A DNA stretch of 64,000 bases from Leuctra nigra (taxonomy: Eukaryota; Arthropoda; Insecta; Plecoptera; Leuctridae), in NCBI GenBank assembly GCA_934045905.1, contig OW203762.1, positions 11,065,647 through 11,129,646 on the forward strand, read 5' to 3'. Both the position numbers and the translations under genes were made by a program. How positions within the stretch are numbered: position 1 is the stretch's first letter; each line of letters opens with the position of its first letter. The notes under the pieces are model-generated. The model worked only from the letters and a program-made list of their open reading frames with translations, searched no databases and was not told the origin of the DNA. Shown piece by piece: positions 1-11,809 of this stretch.

Positions 1-155
1 ACCTAATTAATTGGTAAGTTTTCTGGACAAGAATAACTTCACATAACCTTACTCTCACACTGACCAAGTCTTCACATTTTGTATTTGTATTTGTAATATA
101 TCCTGCAAATGTGCTTTGGCACGGTGGCAGTCTTTTCTTTCTTCTACTTCTTTCT

Positions 156-356
156 TCACTTTTTCACTATCATCCTTTTATATTCCAAAAGTTCTTCAGC
201 TCTTTTCGCTGCCTCACTTAAACTGTTCCAGTCTTTAATTGTTCTTCTTATGAAGCTGTATTTTCCTATGTCGGTCTTTGATCCTTCTACAGTTATTTCT
301 AACCCTCTTCGAACACTTCTCTGAACACCGTCTGGTGCACCGTCTGGTGTAAACAC
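156..356 (-). pseudogene. Non-LTR retrotransposon reverse transcriptase C-terminal remnant
   Basis: The minus-strand frame reads RTIKDWNSLSEAAKRAEEL after a GKYSF block. This resembles the short C-terminal tail (GKYxFxNRTIxxWNxLP) found after the reverse transcriptase domain in many insect jockey-type LINEs. No upstream RT core is present, so I read it as a 5'-truncated, dead LINE fragment that may extend to the left edge. The family call rests on that one motif and is tentative. Confidence 0.5.
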
Positions 357-1078
357 CAGTTTTTACCTTTTCAATTGACATGATACACTAGTAGTAGGGA
401 ATGTGACTTACCTATATTGTTATAACAACACCCGACAGAGACTGTAGAGTCTCTCGGTCCAAATGGGAACGAAGAGGAGAGATCATGGGTTCATTCCTGG
501 CTCCGCAGAAAAAAAAACTGTAAACCTTTTCAGAGCTGTCCCAATCTGCTCCATCCCTATAACCACTGTAGTAGCGTAATAAACACAAACTGCACAAACT
601 GCACAAACTGCACATTCAAACTTCTTTTTAGCAGTTCCCAGTACCTAGGTCAACACCATAGAGATTCATCCTACTAGGTACCTACTTATCTCTATGAACA
701 AACAGACCTCTAGCCTAGGTACAAAGAGTAGATAGGTAATAGTACAGACTACCTAGATAGCCTTCGGCTTGTAGTAGGCTACCTAAGGTACTTAACTACA
801 ATTATGCAACCACATTTATACAATATCGGAGAAATAAAGTTCACTGCTCTGCAATATCCACCCTAAAGTCACAACCACTTACTAAGCGCTTGAAAATCAA
901 TGTTGTGAACAAAAGAAAATTCCCACAACCCACCTTCTACCTTTAGAAATAGTTCTTCAATAGTTCTTACGCCTTGACGCAGACTGTAAAATTTAACATC
1001 GTGTGGAAGTTGGAAATTTCTTTACTGGGAATCAAACCCATAATCTAACACCTACCTATGTGTATGCCCAGACTGCTA
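357..1078. other. AT-rich intergenic stretch without a supported gene
   Basis: I see no convincing coding frame. The stretch contains a short tandem of CTGCACAAA-type triplet-like units near 588-615 and many copies of the TAGGTACCTAC-like words that pepper the whole window. Confidence 0.5.
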
Positions 1079-1450
1079 TCCATTCATTTTCATCGATCCC
1101 AGATTTGACTTTGAGTGGGGGCTACTTCCACTTAGCATTCAATCATTCATTTTCATCAATCCCAGATTTGGCTTTGAGTGGGGGCTACTTCCACTTAGCA
1201 TTCAATCATTCATTTTCATCAATCCCAGATTTGACTTTGAGTGGGGGCTACTTCCACTTAGCATTTAATCATTCATTTTCATCAATCCCAGATTTGACTT
1301 TGAGTGGGGGCTACTTCCACTTAGCATTCAATCATTCATTTTCATCAATACCAGATTTGACTTTGAGTGGGGGCTACTTCCACTTAGCATTCAATCATTC
1401 ATTTTCATTCAATCCCAGATTTGACCTTGAGTGGGGACTACTTCCACTTG
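1079..1450 (+). repeat. 63-bp minisatellite, six units
   Basis: The word TTGAGTGGGG recurs at about 1111, 1174, 1237, 1300, 1363 and 1427, giving a 63-bp period (the last unit carries one extra base). 63 is a multiple of three, so an open frame of 21-residue units (HSFSSIPDLTLSGGYFHLAFN-like, one residue per unit variable) runs through the array. No start context or flanking coding exon supports a protein, so I treat it as a minisatellite. Confidence 0.85.
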
Positions 1451-1480
1451 TAATTAGTCCATCTCTGTCTAATTAATTAA

Positions 1481-1637
1481 GGGCCGGTATAACCAAAGTT
1501 AATCTGAGCCGGATTAACTAAATATTGGACTAAATTGGCGGCCCAGCCAATCAGATATATCTCAAAATGATTGAAACAGTTCAATTTAATCCAAAAGTTA
1601 GTTAATCCAGCAAGTTTAACTTTGGTAATACAGGGGC
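1481..1637. mobile_element. Miniature inverted-repeat element (GGGCCGGT family)
   Basis: The left end GGGCCGGTATAACCAAAGTT and the inverted right end AGCCCCTGTATTACCAAAGT match over roughly 35 bp with few differences, both leading into a GGATTAAC block. It is non-coding and about 157 bp long. Related termini (GGGCCGGTTTTTCAAT) occur near 33.72-33.86 kb and 60.27-60.41 kb. Confidence 0.6.
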
Positions 1638-1640
1638 TAA

Positions 1641-2526
1641 TGAACTAAAACCCAGATTGTGTTAAAACACTCCTTATTAATTCACTTGTTTAATTTCACT
1701 TGTTGAATTAGGAGGAGACAATTCCTCCTCCTCCTTGACGATTCTAAGTCAGAAGCATGAACTCATAGGCTAATACAATTATTAATTAATCCTAGTTTAC
1801 ATTATTCAATGTTTCATTCAATTAATTGAGTTTTAAATCATTTGGTTCGACGAATGTAATCGTGTAGACGCAAAATTGAAGCAAAAGTACGTTTCATATT
1901 TTAGAACCGGTCCTATTTTTCCTTCAATGAATTAATTAAAACATTGAACGGTCTAAACTAGGCTTTACAGGTACCTACTCCAAACAAAATTCATAAGTCT
2001 TTAATTTCACTATAAATTTCACTTTGCAGTAAGCCTTTTATGATAATATGTACAACCACACACATTGAATACCTATAGTTACTATACCGGTTTCCCATAT
2101 ACCAACATGGGGATTTGGCTGGGTTCTTTTGATGTTGACCCTACCTTACACAAAATACACTCACAGAAGATTGATGTGAAGCTTTAGTTGATAGATTCTT
2201 CACTGGCCAAATAAAAAATGATCGATGAATAAATTTGTGATCATGTTCCATAACGATCAATGTTTGTCAATCTACTACTAGAGATTATCTACTCTAGTAA
2301 TCTACTAGAGTAATCTATGAGAGGTAATCTACTAGAGTGAGACAAGGAGACCACTTGGACTAACTTCTGATGCTGCGATCTAACATTCAGTCAATCAGAT
2401 TAATTGAGCGATCATTTTTAGTTGTATGTACTTAAGAAGAGTTCTTGAATCTTCATAACACTTCATAACACTTTCAACAAGTTCTAACTATAACTTTTTT
2501 ACTTTCTGACTTTTTTCTAACTTTAA
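1641..2526. other. Intergenic and probable upstream region of UXT
   Basis: AT-rich sequence with no supported ORF. Short local repeats of CTACTAGAGTAATCT occur near 2275-2335. The last 60 bases before the UXT start are pyrimidine-rich and could be its 5' UTR. Confidence 0.4.
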
Positions 2527-2985
2527 ATGAAATATTTCAGAACTTTATCGAAAATGAATCTCAGCATACCTGACAAAATATTGCGCTATGAACAGTTTCT
2601 AAATGACCACCTGAAGGAAGATCTAAGAAAAGTATATCTTAAACATGATGTTTTAAACACGGAGATCAGCGAATACATCCAGTTGAAAAACTCTCTGCAA
2701 GCCATCGCAGATATCGGCTCTCTCGAAGATGGATTCAAAACCAAGATGGACATCGGCTGCAGTTTCTATGCTCAAGCTAACGTCCCGGACATATCGCATG
2801 TCTTCGTCGATGTGGGCTTAGGTTGTTTTGTCGAGTTTACACACGATGAGGCATTACAGTTTATTGAGAAACGAATCGCTTTGCTAACGACAAACACCAA
2901 GAAACTTAAAAAAGACAGTGCTCAAATAAAAGGCAGAATTAAATTTGTTTTGGGTGCCTTAGGTGAGCTGCAAAAGGGTCTGTGA
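2527..2985 (+). CDS. UXT: UXT homologue, prefoldin alpha-like chaperone subunit
   Basis: A single uninterrupted 152-residue frame. The order of conserved blocks matches animal UXT (human about 157 aa): an N-terminal ILRYEQFLNDHLKEDLRKV helix, a central YIQLKNSLQ helix, the K(T)KMDIGCSFYAQANVPD beta-hairpin core with DISHVFVDVGLGCFVE, then EALQFIEKRI and a C-terminal coiled-coil helix. UXT is a prefoldin-like subunit of the URI/R2TP-associated complex and a transcription cofactor; that role is family knowledge. Two in-frame ATGs (2527 and 2554) are possible starts, and the second better matches where family homology begins. The gene has no intron here, unlike its neighbours. A poly(A) signal AATAAA lies near 3300. 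Confidence 0.9.
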   Translation: MKYFRTLSKMNLSIPDKILRYEQFLNDHLKEDLRKVYLKHDVLNTEISEYIQLKNSLQAIADIGSLEDGFKTKMDIGCSFYAQANVPDISHVFVDVGLGCFVEFTHDEALQFIEKRIALLTTNTKKLKKDSAQIKGRIKFVLGALGELQKGL

Positions 2986-3094
2986 TGTGAACACTTCTAA
3001 AAAAAACTTTCAAAAGATTAATTAATTGTACTAGGTAAATATTTTGTAAATTATTTAAGTAGGTACCATGTAGACCTATTAACTTTGTATCTAC

Positions 3095-3122
3095 CTTTGT
3101 AAAGTACATGTACTTTACAAAG
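3095..3122. other. Perfect 28-bp palindrome downstream of UXT
   Basis: CTTTGTAAAGTACA is followed immediately by its exact reverse complement, giving two 14-bp arms with no spacer. It lies about 110 bp after the UXT stop, probably in the 3' UTR, where it could form a hairpin in RNA or a cruciform in DNA. No function is implied by the sequence alone. Confidence 0.85.
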
Positions 3123-3619
3123 TATTACTTTCTATACAGAAGCATGTAGGTACTAAAGTAATTAATTGATATGAAAATAATCTCATGGAGAATAGTTGTT
3201 TTGTTAGTGGCAATTACGGAGGTTATTTTATAAGTTTATTTCTTGATATTTTACAGAGATTAGGGAATTTTAATAAGGGATCTCTTAAATGTCTGGTTAA
3301 TAAAATATGTGATAAGTACATGATTTACTATCTACATTTTGTAATACCTATCTTGTTTTTATTTATAAAATAATGCTGTACGTAGGCTACAGCAGGAACA
3401 GGCACAATGAAATCAATGAAGTCTATTGAGTCAGTCACTTTTAATTAACAACTTATTTAATAATGATCTGGCTTCCTGTAAAGCAATCAGCAGAATCTAT
3501 TAAATTCTACAATTGACTTAATCAGGAAGAACCATGCAGTTTTAATTGCTTCAAGGTCGTAGTTAACTAAGTTCATAAAGGAGCCACAATCTGTAGCTGT
3601 GAGCAGTTTTCAACTGACC

Positions 3620-6600
3620 ATGGAGGCAGGGGGATCGAAAGATTGGTTCACGAGCATTCCGAACCAATCACGACACGGAGATTTCCTGCGCGATGTCGCG
3701 CAACTTCTCCAGGAGACTGTGTTCTCGCGCGTGAAACGCTCGAATCCGGTTGTGCGGTGGCGCGAGCCGGCTCAACTGCGCGACATTCTGCCCATCGAGT
3801 TGACGGAAGAACCTATCTCGCAGGAGGCATTGGTTCAGGCGGTCAAAGATACGGTCACGTTTAGCGTCAGTACGGGACATCCGTATTTCATCAATCAACT
3901 CTTCTCGGGGTAAGCCACTTTTTATTCTATCTTTACCTAACTGTTAGTATGTGAGTAAGCATGAATATTTTAAATTATCCTTTGAACCAAGCTTGTTGTG
4001 ACTTATGACCACACATTTTATTATTTTCTTTATTATTATTTTACTATTTTATTATTACTCAAGAAATGAGTTAAAACTAGAGATGGGTCGATACCACTTT
4101 TTCACCGATGGCGATACCGATACTCACTTTATGATTAGCGATACCGATAGTAGCTATCGCCGATACTTTTGTTTCTTTATATTTCTGTAGTTCCTGTCCA
4201 CCAAAGTCTCAATCCAATCAAAATTCACAAAACTAGAGATTTTTTTTGGAGATTATGTCACTTACAACCTTGGCTCTGATTGGTTGAAGCATCTGCCAAT
4301 GGTGATACAGCTCACTGACGTGATGCCAATGAGCACCAATGGCGGGAAAACGGCCACAATTCGAAATTTCAACTAAAAAAGTAATAACTATCGAAATATC
4401 GCAAATATGGCATTAAAATTGACCGATACCGATACCACCGATACCATGGGTATCGGTGAGTATCGCGAGTATCGGTATCGGTATCGGCCCATCTCTAGTT
4501 AAAACATATCTTTGAGAAGATAACTGTGGCAATATTTTAGCTTCAAGATTTGTCTTCTCTAGCAAAAACAAATGTTGCAGCGTTGACCCGTACGGCCTGG
4601 CTGGACAGTGGGTGACGGACGCTCTCAACGCGAGCATCTACACGTACGAAGTGACGCCGGTGTTCACTCTCCTCGAGGCCACGGTGCTCAAACACATGCT
4701 TCATCTCGTTGGCTTCAAACATGGCGACGGAATATTCTGTCCGGGAGGATCAATAGCCAATGGTAGTTAGAGAGTTCATTGTAGTACCAATCAATATGAA
4801 TGCACTTCAATAATTTTATGTAATTTGGTAGGTATGTTTTTTAAATAAATGCAGTTAATTCAATTGTATTAATGGTTTTAGTCACAAAAGAAGTTGCGTC
4901 CACAAGTAGATATTTGCGGATGTCAGTCCTCAACACTACAAAATGGTGTGCTCGGATCCAGTAGTCTGTGTCATTTTATTGTGTCGATAAATCTGGAAAT
5001 TCTTTGAGCACGAAGCTGTCACGAAGCAGGAAATGTGTTCATTAGAATGTGGCTAGTAGAGCGTTAATTGTAGATACTACTTTTGATTGGTAAAGATTAG
5101 TCACTCAATGTTCTGTTTAAAAATAATACTGCAATATAACATTTTTGTTTGTTACATTTCTACTTGTTCTAACTCTTATGAGGTGCATGTGACGGAGTAC
5201 TAATTGAGATTGTTCTTTTAGCTGTGATAATATTTTAAGCCAATCTATTTATGATCACTTGTACATTTTACACATGTTCCTTTTACATTAGAAATCTCCT
5301 TGATCTTCTAGGGATCGCGATGAACCTGGCCCGATATCAACGCAACCCGAACATCAAGCGCGAAGGTCTGTCGAGTCTGCCACGGTTGGTTGTGTTCACC
5401 TCGCGCGACGCTCACTACTCCGTGCACAAGATGGCCGCTCTGCTCGGCATCGGAGAAGCGAACGTGCGACTTGTGGACACGGACAACTTGGGGAGAATGA
5501 TTCCGACTCATCTGGAGACCTTGATCGAAGAGGTGACGGCTTCCGGTTCAGTGCCGTTCATGGTCTCGGCAACTTCAGGTAGACCCAAGCTTCACCACAA
5601 ACAAAACTCATGGCGTTTTCCACTTGCCGCACTGAGCCGCACTAGTTCTGCACTCAGTTTGAAATTGCATTGAGTTTTGTATGGTGACGTCATTTGAGTG
5701 CAGCACTAGTGCGGCCAGTGGAGAACGCCATCAGTTATGTTGTCTGTCATTATTCAGTACATCAGAAGCAGAAGGACTGAAGTTCATTTTCTGGATTTTG
5801 GAATGATGTTATCAAGCTATATCAGTTGCAAATAGACTTAAGTCAACAAATACAGTTGTTTTGAAGTATTCTCTTTAATAAGTAACTGTTAACGCCCCAT
5901 AACAATGAAATGAGATTGAATGAGGTCTTCTCAAGAATCATTGAAATGGACATTCTAGTCTTTTGACTTCAAGGCACAGATTAATTTATTGTAAGTAATA
6001 ACTTTTTAGTGGCAAGGAAACTTACTTTCATACTTTTTTAATCAACTGAATAAGATCAGTATTGGATTACGTACCTTCAAATTGAATACAATCCATGGTT
6101 CCATTTACTTGATAACATGAAACATTCATTTCTGTTTCTCCATTAATAAAGAGCTTCTACCATATTCCTTTTAAAAATAATTGTCATCTAACAGCATTCC
6201 GTATCTAAATTAAAATAAAATTAATGTATTTGACTTGTTTCCGGTTATAAGTTGAAAGAACAACATCAACTAATAAAGTGGTGATGAATGCATCTAACCT
6301 ATGCTACTGCTATTACAGAACTACTAATTGTAAACCAAAGTTTGTTTGAAGGAAAGCAGTTACAGCCCCTCTACCTATATGGACTTGACTTGGAGCATCA
6401 GATGTCCTTCTCTGTGCAGGTACAACTGTGCTGGGTGCATTTGACCCGCTGCCTGCTCTGGCTGACATCTGTGATGCGCACAAACTGTGGCTGCACGTCG
6501 ACGCGGCTTGGGGCGGAGGTCTGCTCTTCTCACGCAAGCACAGGCACAAACTCGCCGGCATTGACAGGTGAGCAGCACCTGATAAAGTAGAATAAACAGT

Positions 6601-9600
6601 TCACCTACATTCTGTGCAGTATCAAAATAGTTTTAACTTTTAACATCACTGTAGGAATAAAATAATTGTGCTGTTTTGAAAATTATCACTTAAAAGCCTA
6701 CCTACTCTTTTGGACAAAATTATTTTGTCATTCTCTTATGGTCTGGTATGTTTTTTTTTATATTGAGTCATACTTCAATAGTACCTCATATTTCAATAGG
6801 TACTTCAATCTGAGTAATTATTTGCTCAGTTATAGTTTATGACGAGCTCTGTATATTTTATTTATTTATTGACACTATTCCTTTAATTTCAGCAATAGTC
6901 ACAATGAATCTTCATTTCCAAGTTGTATGATTAAAATGTACTAGGTAGGTACATTAAATGAAATTGAAAATCTAATGAATGATGCACCTAGATACTCTTG
7001 TGTAGAGGCCTGCGCCAACATGGAGTTCTGTTTGTTCCCAAAATATTTTTTCATAACTTTCTTTGTTCCATTTATCCCCAAAATGTCAAATAGAAGTCAT
7101 TAATGTAAAAATACTTATGAGAAACGTAAAGAAGGACTTGCTTCTCCAGGCATCTTAAAATCCAAATTGCATTGGTTCACATATTGAACATAAACATAAA
7201 AGTAGTTGTTGTGACCCCAAGTGTAATGTAAGCTCGTGCTCTTGCTCCCACAGAACCGACTCGGTGGCGTGGAACCCGCACAAGCTGCTGGCGGCTCCGC
7301 AGCAGTGCTCCTCGTGCGCCACCACACGCTGCTGTCACTCGAACCACGCCACGTACTAAGCTCGTGCTCTTCCTCCCGCAGAGCCGACTCGGTGGCGTGG
7401 AACCCGCACAAGCTTCTGGCGGCTCCGCAGCAATGCTCCGTGCTCCTCGTGCGCCACCACACGCTGCTATCACTCGAACCACGCCTCGTACTAAGCTCAT
7501 GCTCTTGCTCCCGCAGAGCCGACTCGGTGGCGTGGAACCCGCACAAGCTTCTGGCGGCTCCGCAGCAATGCTCCGTGCTCCTCGTGCGCCACCACACGCT
7601 GCTGGAGGCCTGTCACTCGAACCACGCCGCGTACTTGTTCCAGAAGGACAAGTTCTACGACACTTCCTACGACACCGGAGACAAACACATCCAGTGCGGA
7701 CGGCGGCCGGACGTCTTCAAGTTCTGGCTCATGTGGAAGGCCAAGGTGAGGGATCACATTCGGTACATGTGTAGTAGGTAGATGTTTAGTGAAACCAAGA
7801 GGAAATAATACTGAATGGAAGTTCTAACAGTTCATTCTTTAGCCTTACTTTGTTAATTACTTTGTTAATTACTTTGTTAATTACTTTGTTAGCCTTACTT
7901 TCTAATTAACTACCCACAAAGATTTTCTTTTTACAAAATGCATCTTTCAAAATGCACTCATTCTTCACGCAACAAAATCTGAATGACCAAAGTACGTACT
8001 AGGTATATAGTTTGAAATGCAAACATACAATGAAAAAATTAAATTTCTGATGAAGATATTTGGAGAGTTTATACTAGGTTCAAAACGCAACAAGTGTACA
8101 CGTTTGTACATTCCGAGATAATCACGAAAAACCTGCTGTGCGTATACCTAACAGTCCTTATGGAAATAGAGATGTCAAATTTTTATTGGCAGAGCTTGCT
8201 TCAAAGCGTGCAATGCCACCTCTATCTCAAATTCGAAATTTTAGCAATTGTTGAGTTTTAAACTTAAGTTAATAATTTTTTCTTCATGGTATATGTGAAG
8301 TTTTTGCTATGCCAGGTTTGAAATAAAATCTGTTTGATAGTATGTGATGGGTTCAAATATTGTCAAAATGATATAGATTTTCCCGTTCCAACCCAATATC
8401 AGAATGTAATTTACTATCATTGTGTTTGAAGAGAACAACTTCCTTTATAATGTACATTGTACGCTCTAGGGCTCTCTGGGGTTTGAACGCCACGTTGACA
8501 GTCTCATGGACTGCGCCAGTTACTTCACGGCTAAGCTGCGCCAGCGTGCCAACTTCAAGCTTGTCCAGACGCCGGACTTCATCAACGTGTGCTTCTGGTA
8601 CATTCCGGAACAATTGCAGGGAGCAGACAATCAACCAGGATATCAACAACGTCTTCACAAGGTACACAGGACTTATTATGAATCAGGACTCAGATCATTT
8701 TCTTTTTTCCCAAGAATGACTTGGTAGACAATCTAAAATGTGTTGAAACATTACTCAGCCAAACAAGCTGCATTGCATCTTTATGCCACAGGCCAACATT
8801 TCATAATTATGTCAAATTTTAATTTTAATATTATGTATATTTTCACATTCTCAAGATAAGATGACCAGTGGCTCAAAAGCCTCCATCATATTTTACAGGC
8901 CTTTATGCGATAATACTATTTATTATTTACTATTTCTGAGCTTTTTCCTTTCTCTCCTTGTTTTATGGGTCGTTTGACTAATTTTACTGTTTACATTAAC
9001 TCAACAATACAATGTCAACAATGTGTCTACAGTTAGGCTGCAAAATTGTATAGTTCCTACCTAGTACCTACTCAACATTAGTGAGAAATATTCATAGCTC
9101 CCGAAAATTATTTGAAGCAAAAAATAGCCAATTATAGAATACAACATCATTATTTATTTAAAAGGTGATACAAGCGCTTGGCCGTTTTAGAAAATTAAGA
9201 GAGAAAAATTGTTTCTTAAGTGAGTGTAACTTTGATAGGATGTTCACATATCAATCTGATTGTATATTAGGTAGTAGCACTTTTTAATTTTTGCTTCTTG
9301 CATTGTTAATTAGACGCCGTTTTTTTTTAAACGCTAAAAACTATGAAATTTACGATACGATTGGAGACCTTACCTGTGAACCAAATGATCTCTAATTTTA
9401 ATCATGATTTGATGAAAGACAAACTTAGGGTTATCACTTGGCACATTTCTCAAATTCAATTTCATACAGCACCCATTGAGACGAAGAAAATAGACCACTT
9501 TTCACCAAAAATCTAGGTATGTACTTATTATTACCTACTAACTAACAAAGCAAAAAATTAAAAATCTACCAAGGAATAACCCTAAGTTTGTCTTTTATCT

Positions 9601-9948
9601 CATCATGGTTCAAATTTCAAATCATTTCGCCAACCCATTTTGTCTCCAATCATATCCAAAAAAGTGCCGGCAACACACTCGCGCTTGCAGTACCTTAAGA
9701 TGACCTTGATGCACAACTCTGCAACTCCAAGAGTTTGAGTTGATGTGATGAACATTGCCTCTTCTTGCTCCTAGGTGGCACCTCGTCTGAAGGAGCTGAT
9801 GATGCGGAAGGGCAGCATGATGATCGGATACCAACCGCTCAGAGAGTTGCCCAACTTCTTCCGGTTCGTCATCCAGAACTCCGGCGTCACGCGCCAGGAC
9901 ATGGACTACTTCCTGGATGAAATCGAGCGGCTCAGTCTCGAACTCTAA
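3620..9948 (+). CDS. CSAD: PLP-dependent acidic amino acid decarboxylase (CSAD/ADC type, group II)
   Basis: Seven exons join in frame: 3620-3909, 4581-4762, 5312-5578, 6420-6567, 7517-7745, 8470-8661, 9775-9948 (493 aa, the usual length of cysteine-sulfinate decarboxylase). Landmarks are [32 protein letters not shown] (His192 stacks on the cofactor in the family), VDAAWGGG (Asp274) and SVAWNPHK (Lys306, Schiff-base lysine). The family removes the alpha-carboxyl from aspartate, cysteine sulfinate or glutamate; in insects the aspartate enzyme (Drosophila black) supplies beta-alanine for cuticle tanning. I prefer CSAD/ADC over GAD because of the HPYFINQL block and the absence of a long GAD N-terminus, but substrate cannot be fixed from this. 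The start follows an in-frame stop-free stretch. A poly(A) signal lies near 10209. The acceptor side of exon 5 is triplicated (see 7240-7651). Introns carry a hAT-type MITE and another inverted-repeat element. Confidence 0.92.
4078..4497. mobile_element. hAT-type MITE in decarboxylase intron 1
   Basis: The element starts TAGAGATGGGTCGATACC and ends with the inverted GGTATCGGCCCATCTCTA. It is flanked by an exact 8-bp duplication, GTTAAAAC at 4070-4077 and again at 4498-4505. Eight-bp duplications with TAGAGATGGG-type ends are typical of hAT non-autonomous elements. The interior is rich in the short word GATACC/GGTATC near both ends and has no transposase frame. Confidence 0.88.
7240..7651 (+). 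repeat. Tandem triplication of the splice acceptor and start of decarboxylase exon 5
   Basis: Three copies of the 3' intron end plus the first part of exon 5, with acceptors CAG ending at 7253, 7381 and 7516. Copy 2 to copy 3 spacing is 135 bp (45 codons); copy 1 to copy 2 is 128 bp because copy 1 lacks 7 bases after CAGTGCTC. Copies 1 and 2 share a 7-bp loss between CTG direct repeats that copy 3 does not have. Copy 3 is the functional exon by reading into GACGGAGACAAACAC-type downstream sequence. Use of the copy-2 acceptor stays open and in frame through copy 3, and would encode a second NPHK motif. Copy 1 ends in a stop. Confidence 0.9.
9162..9711. mobile_element. Foldback MITE, GCAAGCGC family, copy 1 (decarboxylase intron 6)
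   Basis: Starts near AGGTGATACAAGCGCTTGG and ends near CGCGCTTGCAGTACCTTAAG. The interior is a long imperfect inverted repeat: AAAGACAAACTTAGGGTTAT on the left is matched by the reverse of ATAACCCTAAGTTTGTCTTT on the right. Related copies lie at about 20.42-21.28, 49.92-50.44 and 57.23-57.73 kb. It has no coding capacity. Confidence 0.8.
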
Positions 9949-11195
9949 GATCAGATCCTCTGCAAATGTCACTACTTGTACCGATTTACTGTATCTCCAT
10001 CTGCCCTTAGGCGACCTGTATTTATCATCAGATAGCCACAGTTATTTAAGCCTTCTTTAACCTACCTTCTACCTATGGCACAAATTGCCACGCAGTATAA
10101 TTATGTTACATATTGAGTGAGACCCCCCTTCCCGCCCCACTTACAACAACCTGACTGGATTTCTGACAAGATGAATTACTTACGAATTTTAGAATCACTT
10201 TGTGTTTAAATAAAAATGTTTTTGAAATGTAAGATTGGAGTGTTCATTATTATAATAATCCTCTCGTGCTTTGTCACACTTCTTTATGAGTTGTTTCTCC
10301 CCCCCCCCCTCCCTCCCTCCCCCCACCCCTTGAATAGATCCACATCTATTCAAAATGGACCCTAACAGGAGTGCTAAATATTTGGTGGGGAGACATTGGA
10401 TGGAAAATTTCCCAATATTTGAATTGTATTTATGATTATAATACAATATGTATTATATGTATGTATTAATATGTATTATTGTAATTTGTGTATATAACAG
10501 TATTTAGATAAATAAATATGAATAAATGTGGCTCATTTCTATGGCTGTTGATTTGATCCATGTCATGTCAAATGTCTCTATAGTTTTGGGGAATTATACA
10601 AAGGAAGTTGATATTTTGCAATCTCTACTTGACACAACATGGTTATTGAGAGAGCTGCTGGGTTATTGTACTTTGGAGACAGGTTCTACCAATTTGTGGC
10701 TAAATAACACGCCTTCGTACTGAATCCGATTTGATATGCGTTTGCAAGTATCAGCTGCTCTACAGGCCTTGGAACTGAAGCATCAAGAAGGCAGGGATGG
10801 AAAGTTAGTACTCTAGTACTTACACATTTTTCAAATATTTCAAGATAATAATAAAATGTCCTTAAAATGTCAATTCCTTTTGAAAGTAACGACAGACTAG
10901 TCTTCAAATTGGCAAAAATACCTAAAATGTTGGTCCCAATGACCATGCGAAGTTTTAAGTTGATCGGTCAATTGGTTCTAGTTGAAATTTCACAAATCAC
11001 AGGGATGATGGTTTTAAATTTTAACCAATGGGACGATTTGGCTGAAACTTTGTAAGATTGGGGATTGCAATGACTATGCAATATTTCAAAGTGATCAGAC
11101 CAACCAATCGAAAGTAATATTTTTAACCAATCACAGGATCCCGTTCAAAAATGATCCCAGAGACTGCATAGATTACGTTAGTACGTGTGAGCAAA

Positions 11196-11385
11196 AATTT
11201 CAGATCGATGTGCTGTTTGACCTGGGCAGTGCAGGCAAAAAAGACAAAACAGAAAGTGCCTTGGAGGGAGTGTTGGTTCGTGGCTGTTGGAGCACGACTG
11301 AGGAAGGAGTTCGTGGCCGTTGGAGATGCTCTGGTGTTCGTCTCAGCTGGCGCGGTCATTGGTGGTGACGCTCGCTCAATAATTA
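11196..11385 (+). repeat. Dispersed repeat ending in a GCTCGC block, copy 1
   Basis: Contains AAAATTTCAGATCGATGTG, a diverged GACCTG...GCAAAAAAGACAAAACAGAAA core and GACGCTCGCTCAAT at the end. The same order is seen at 18.20-18.34 and 36.65-36.81 kb and inverted at 21.99-22.15 kb. Confidence 0.55.
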
Positions 11386-11778
11386 ATTAATGAATTGAAC
11401 TCAGTGTGACATGAACACATCATCAATTATACTTTCAACTTATTTAGTTTGATTTTTAATTTACTAGATTACTCGTACAATTAAAAAATGTTATACCCAC
11501 ATCTGCCACCATTTGTAATATTATTATGACCGAGAAATCGGCGAAACGCAATAATTGTTCGAATAACATGATTCCATTGAACTATGTATAAGCAGGTATA
11601 AGGTACCTACCTACCTATAGTCCAAGTTTAAGTCATTTCCAACAACATGCTTTCTTGAATTTTATGCTATGCTACTAGCTCTATAATTGAGCGAGCGTAA
11701 ACAGAGCGTTTTCCTAGTATAATCTGGAGCAATGAACTATTAAAGTAATTTTGTATTAATATCGTAGGTATGTAAACT

Positions 11779-11807
<29 letters not shown>
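11779..11807. repeat. Poly(C) run of 29
   Basis: An uninterrupted run of 29 cytosines. Other long C or G homopolymers occur at 18726-18741 (16 G), 18884-18899 (16 C), 30495-30513 (19 C) and 30911-30930 (20 G). Length is likely to be approximate in any assembly. Confidence 0.9.

Positions 11808-11809
<2 letters not shown>

Noticed and set aside
1003..1476. 157-codon repeat protein
   Set aside because: The open frame follows from a 63-bp minisatellite period; nothing outside the repeats looks coding.
7115..7597. Minus-strand frames opposite decarboxylase exon 5
   Set aside because: They are complements of the triplicated exon.
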